From positions 434,001 to 498,000 of the forward strand of contig NZ_VOAY01000004.1 in NCBI RefSeq assembly GCF_008369125.1: DNA of 64,000 bases, given 5' to 3'. Made by a program: the position numbers and the translations under genes. Source of the stretch: Allopusillimonas sp008369125 (GTDB lineage: Bacteria; Pseudomonadota; Gammaproteobacteria; Burkholderiales; Burkholderiaceae_B). The stretch's first letter is position 1, and every line of letters begins with the position of its first letter. Below are positions 62,028-64,000 of the stretch, one piece after another. Under the pieces are notes generated by a model. That model was not told where the DNA came from. It did no database searches and saw nothing but the letters and a program-made list of their open reading frames with translations.

Positions 62028-62065
62028 GTGTATCGGCTTCGCGCTGGAGCACACACTTAAATCAG
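62019..62065 (+). terminator. Long inverted repeat over the mgtE stop codon
   Basis: CTGATTTAAGTGT (62019-62031) and ACACTTAAATCAG (62053-62065) are perfectly complementary, 21-nt loop. The left arm includes the mgtE stop codon. There is no T-run, so it may act as a processing or protection hairpin or a weak terminator. Confidence 0.5.
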
Positions 62066-62156
62066 TCGCACGCTCCAACATGTGAGTACTCAAGCAACCG
62101 CATTGCCTACCTACCCGGCACGCTTGCCGTATAAATTGCAGGCTACGCCTGAAATA

Positions 62157-62170
62157 CGGGGCATGCCCCG
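62157..62170. repeat. 14-bp perfect palindrome near the secA end
   Basis: CGGGGCATGCCCCG lies between the convergent mgtE and secA genes, about 70 bp past the secA stop. It could contribute to termination of secA, although no T-run is present. Confidence 0.4.
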
Positions 62171-62240
62171 CATCACTAAGCCCACGAATGCTCGCGTTGA
62201 GTGATGTACTCAAAACGAGCCGCTTTGTTGGTTTACGCCC

Positions 62241-64000
62241 TTAAGCCAGGCGCCCGTGGCAATGCTTATACTTTTTGCCACTTCCGCATGGGCATGGGTC
62301 GTTACGGCCCACTTTTGCGGCTCCAGCAACACCTGCTGCCGCACCCGCTGCTGCGCCAGCACGGCCCTGGGCAGAGTCTTCAGCAATACCCGGATCTTCG
62401 CCACTGAGCGCCGCATCATAATCGGAGTGATGGTAGCGCACATTGTCGAGAGCGGGCTCGGCTTCTTCTACCTGAACCTGCTCGCGCGACTGAATACGCA
62501 CCGTCATCAACGTTTTAACGACTTCGTCGCGCACACGGTCAAGCATGGCGGAAAACAGTTCAAAGGCCTCGCGCTTGTACTCTTGCTTAGGGTCGCGCTG
62601 CGCATAGCCGCGCAAATGTATACCCTGCCGCAGATGATCAAGTGAGGAAAGATGGTTGCGCCAGTGCGTGTCAATGGCCTGAAGCAACATGGATCGCTCA
62701 AACGGCGCCCAGCCCTCTTTGCTTACCAGGTCAACTTTGGCCTGATAAAGACGATGAGCCTCGGCCAACGTACGCTCTAGCAGATCGTCATCGGTAAGAC
62801 TAGGCTCTTTCTCGAGCATATCGAGCAACGGCAGGGAAATTTGCCATTCAGACTCAAGCACGGCCTGCAGCCCGGCGATATCCCATTGTTCTTCGACCGA
62901 ATCGTCAGGCACAAACGCCCTGAACTGATCAGAGATGGCAGCCATGCGCAGGTTTGCGATGGTGTCAGAGACGTCTTCAGACTCAAGCACTTCGTTGCGC
63001 TGCGTATACAGCACCTTGCGCTGATCATTGGCCACATCATCGTACTCAAGCAGCTGCTTACGCACGTCAAAGTTGCGAGCCTCTACCTTGCGTTGCGCAG
63101 ACTCGATGGAGCGCGAAACCATTTTGGCCTCAATAGGCTCGCCTTCGGGCAGACGCAGACGTTCCATAATGGAACGCACACGGTCACCCGCAAAAATGCG
63201 CATGAGCGAGTCTTCAAGAGACAGATAAAAACGTGATGACCCTGGGTCACCCTGTCGCCCTGCACGTCCGCGCAACTGGTTGTCGATACGCCGCGACTCA
63301 TGGCGCTCGGTACCAATAATGCGCAACCCACCTGCAGCCTTGACGGCCTCATTGGCCGGAGCCCATTCTGACTTGATCGCCTTAGCGCGCTCTTCTTTCT
63401 CGGCATCGCTCAGAGATTCGTCAGCCCATATGAGCGCTACCTGCTTCTCGACGCTGCCGCCCAGCACAATGTCAGTGCCTCGGCCAGCCATGTTGGTTGC
63501 AATGGTGATATGGCCGGGCTTGCCAGCCTCGGCGACAATTTCGGCCTCACGCGCGTGCTGCTTGGCGTTTAGCACTTCATGGACCAGCCCTTCTTTCTGA
63601 AGTTGAGTAGAAAGGCGCTCAGAGTTTTCGATACTGGTGGTACCCACCAGAACAGGCTGGCCGCGCTTATGGCAATCTTTGATGTCGTCCAGAATCGCGT
63701 GGTATTTTTCGTCATCAGTCTTGAACACCTGATCGTTCTGGTCATTGCGAACCATTGGACGGTTGGTGGGGATAATGACGGTTTCAAGCCCGTAGATTTC
63801 CTGAAACTCGTAGGCTTCCGTGTCAGCCGTACCGGTCATGCCGGACAGCTTCTCGTACATGCGAAAGTAATTCTGGAAGGTAATGGATGCCAGCGTCTGG
63901 TTTTCGTTCTGGATCTTGACGCCTTCTTTAGCCTCGACCGCCTGATGCAGGCCATCAGACCAGCGTCGGCCTGCCATGAGACGCCCGGTAAATTCGTCAA
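62241..64000 (-). CDS. secA: Preprotein translocase ATPase SecA (partial, 5' end outside window)
   Basis: About the last 585 residues of SecA are present; the start lies beyond the right edge. Visible are the second nucleotide-binding domain (TNMAGRGTDIVLGG, and IGTERHESRRIDNQLRGRAGRQGDPGSSRFYLSLEDSLMR), the helical scaffold and the IRA1 region. An Ala/Gly-rich linker leads to the C-terminal zinc-binding SecB site GRNDPCPCGSGKKYKHCHG. SecA drives protein export through SecYEG, so it works with the SecDF-YajC set at 11-14 kb. Confidence 0.98.
   Translation of the reverse strand, partial: DEFTGRLMAGRRWSDGLHQAVEAKEGVKIQNENQTLASITFQNYFRMYEKLSGMTGTADTEAYEFQEIYGLETVIIPTNRPMVRNDQNDQVFKTDDEKYHAILDDIKDCHKRGQPVLVGTTSIENSERLSTQLQKEGLVHEVLNAKQHAREAEIVAEAGKPGHITIATNMAGRGTDIVLGGSVEKQVALIWADESLSDAEKEERAKAIKSEWAPANEAVKAAGGLRIIGTERHESRRIDNQLRGRAGRQGDPGSSRFYLSLEDSLMRIFAGDRVRSIMERLRLPEGEPIEAKMVSRSIESAQRKVEARNFDVRKQLLEYDDVANDQRKVLYTQRNEVLESEDVSDTIANLRMAAISDQFRAFVPDDSVEEQWDIAGLQAVLESEWQISLPLLDMLEKEPSLTDDDLLERTLAEAHRLYQAKVDLVSKEGWAPFERSMLLQAIDTHWRNHLSSLDHLRQGIHLRGYAQRDPKQEYKREAFELFSAMLDRVRDEVVKTLMTVRIQSREQVQVEEAEPALDNVRYHHSDYDAALSGEDPGIAEDSAQGRAGAAAGAAAGVAGAAKVGRNDPCPCGSGKKYKHCHGRLA

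Overview
The window reads as chromosomal DNA of a betaproteobacterium, most likely order Burkholderiales and probably family Alcaligenaceae (Bordetella/Pusillimonas-like). This rests on GC-rich coding sequence and conserved gene strings such as queA-tgt-yajC-secD-secF, miaB-phoH-ybeY-corC-lnt and lptD-surA-rsmA. The assignment comes from reading the proteins, not from a database search.

Layout. 0.1-8.4 kb: an aminotransferase, a membrane-anchored lytic transglycosylase, ubiD, an ElaB/YqjD-YqjE-YqjK-like stress-envelope cluster, an unknown exported protein, upp and dacB. 8.5-14.1 kb: queA, tgt, yajC, secD and secF, ending in a strong terminator. 14.2-16 kb: a SorAB-type sulfite dehydrogenase (cytochrome c plus Tat-exported molybdoenzyme). 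16.4-22.1 kb: miaB-phoH-ybeY-corC-lnt, tightly overlapped. 22.5-22.9 kb: tRNA-Ala, tRNA-Glu and tRNA-Asp.

22.86-26.89 kb is an AT-rich island of about 4.0 kb inserted into the 3' end of tRNA-Asp. An exact 20-bp copy of the tRNA end lies at each boundary. It encodes a tyrosine recombinase, a MobV/Mob_Pre relaxase and one 79-aa protein, and it holds a candidate oriT plus about 0.85 kb of structured non-coding DNA. It is best read as a very compact integrative mobilizable element, and it is the main accessory feature here.

26.9-35.2 kb: an IS-like scar, an unknown lipoprotein, an iron-export pair (fetAB), a DUF3293 protein, bioB, a DMT transporter, an MFS transporter with a long low-complexity tail, and a peroxiredoxin. 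35.6-39.1 kb: molybdenum cofactor genes moaC, moaD, moaE and moeA with a short A24 prepilin peptidase among them; six 34-bp tandem repeats separate moaE from moeA. The cofactor made here would serve the sulfite dehydrogenase at 15 kb. 39.2-45.8 kb: outer-membrane biogenesis genes lptD-surA-rsmA on the minus strand, divergent from the amgK-murU cell-wall recycling pair. 46-52 kb: a DUF6776 protein, a glutamine-type ABC importer and the metNIQ methionine importer, then tRNA-Lys. 52.4-64 kb: a metallophosphoesterase, a degenerate 12-bp repeat tract, a GH31 homologue lacking expected catalytic motifs, mnmC, a SuhB-like phosphatase, an M20 amidohydrolase, an acyl-CoA thioesterase, mgtE, and secA cut by the window edge.

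Most genes are housekeeping and recognised with confidence. The least explained parts are the 4-kb island and its non-coding core, the two tandem-repeat tracts, and the degenerate GH31 protein.
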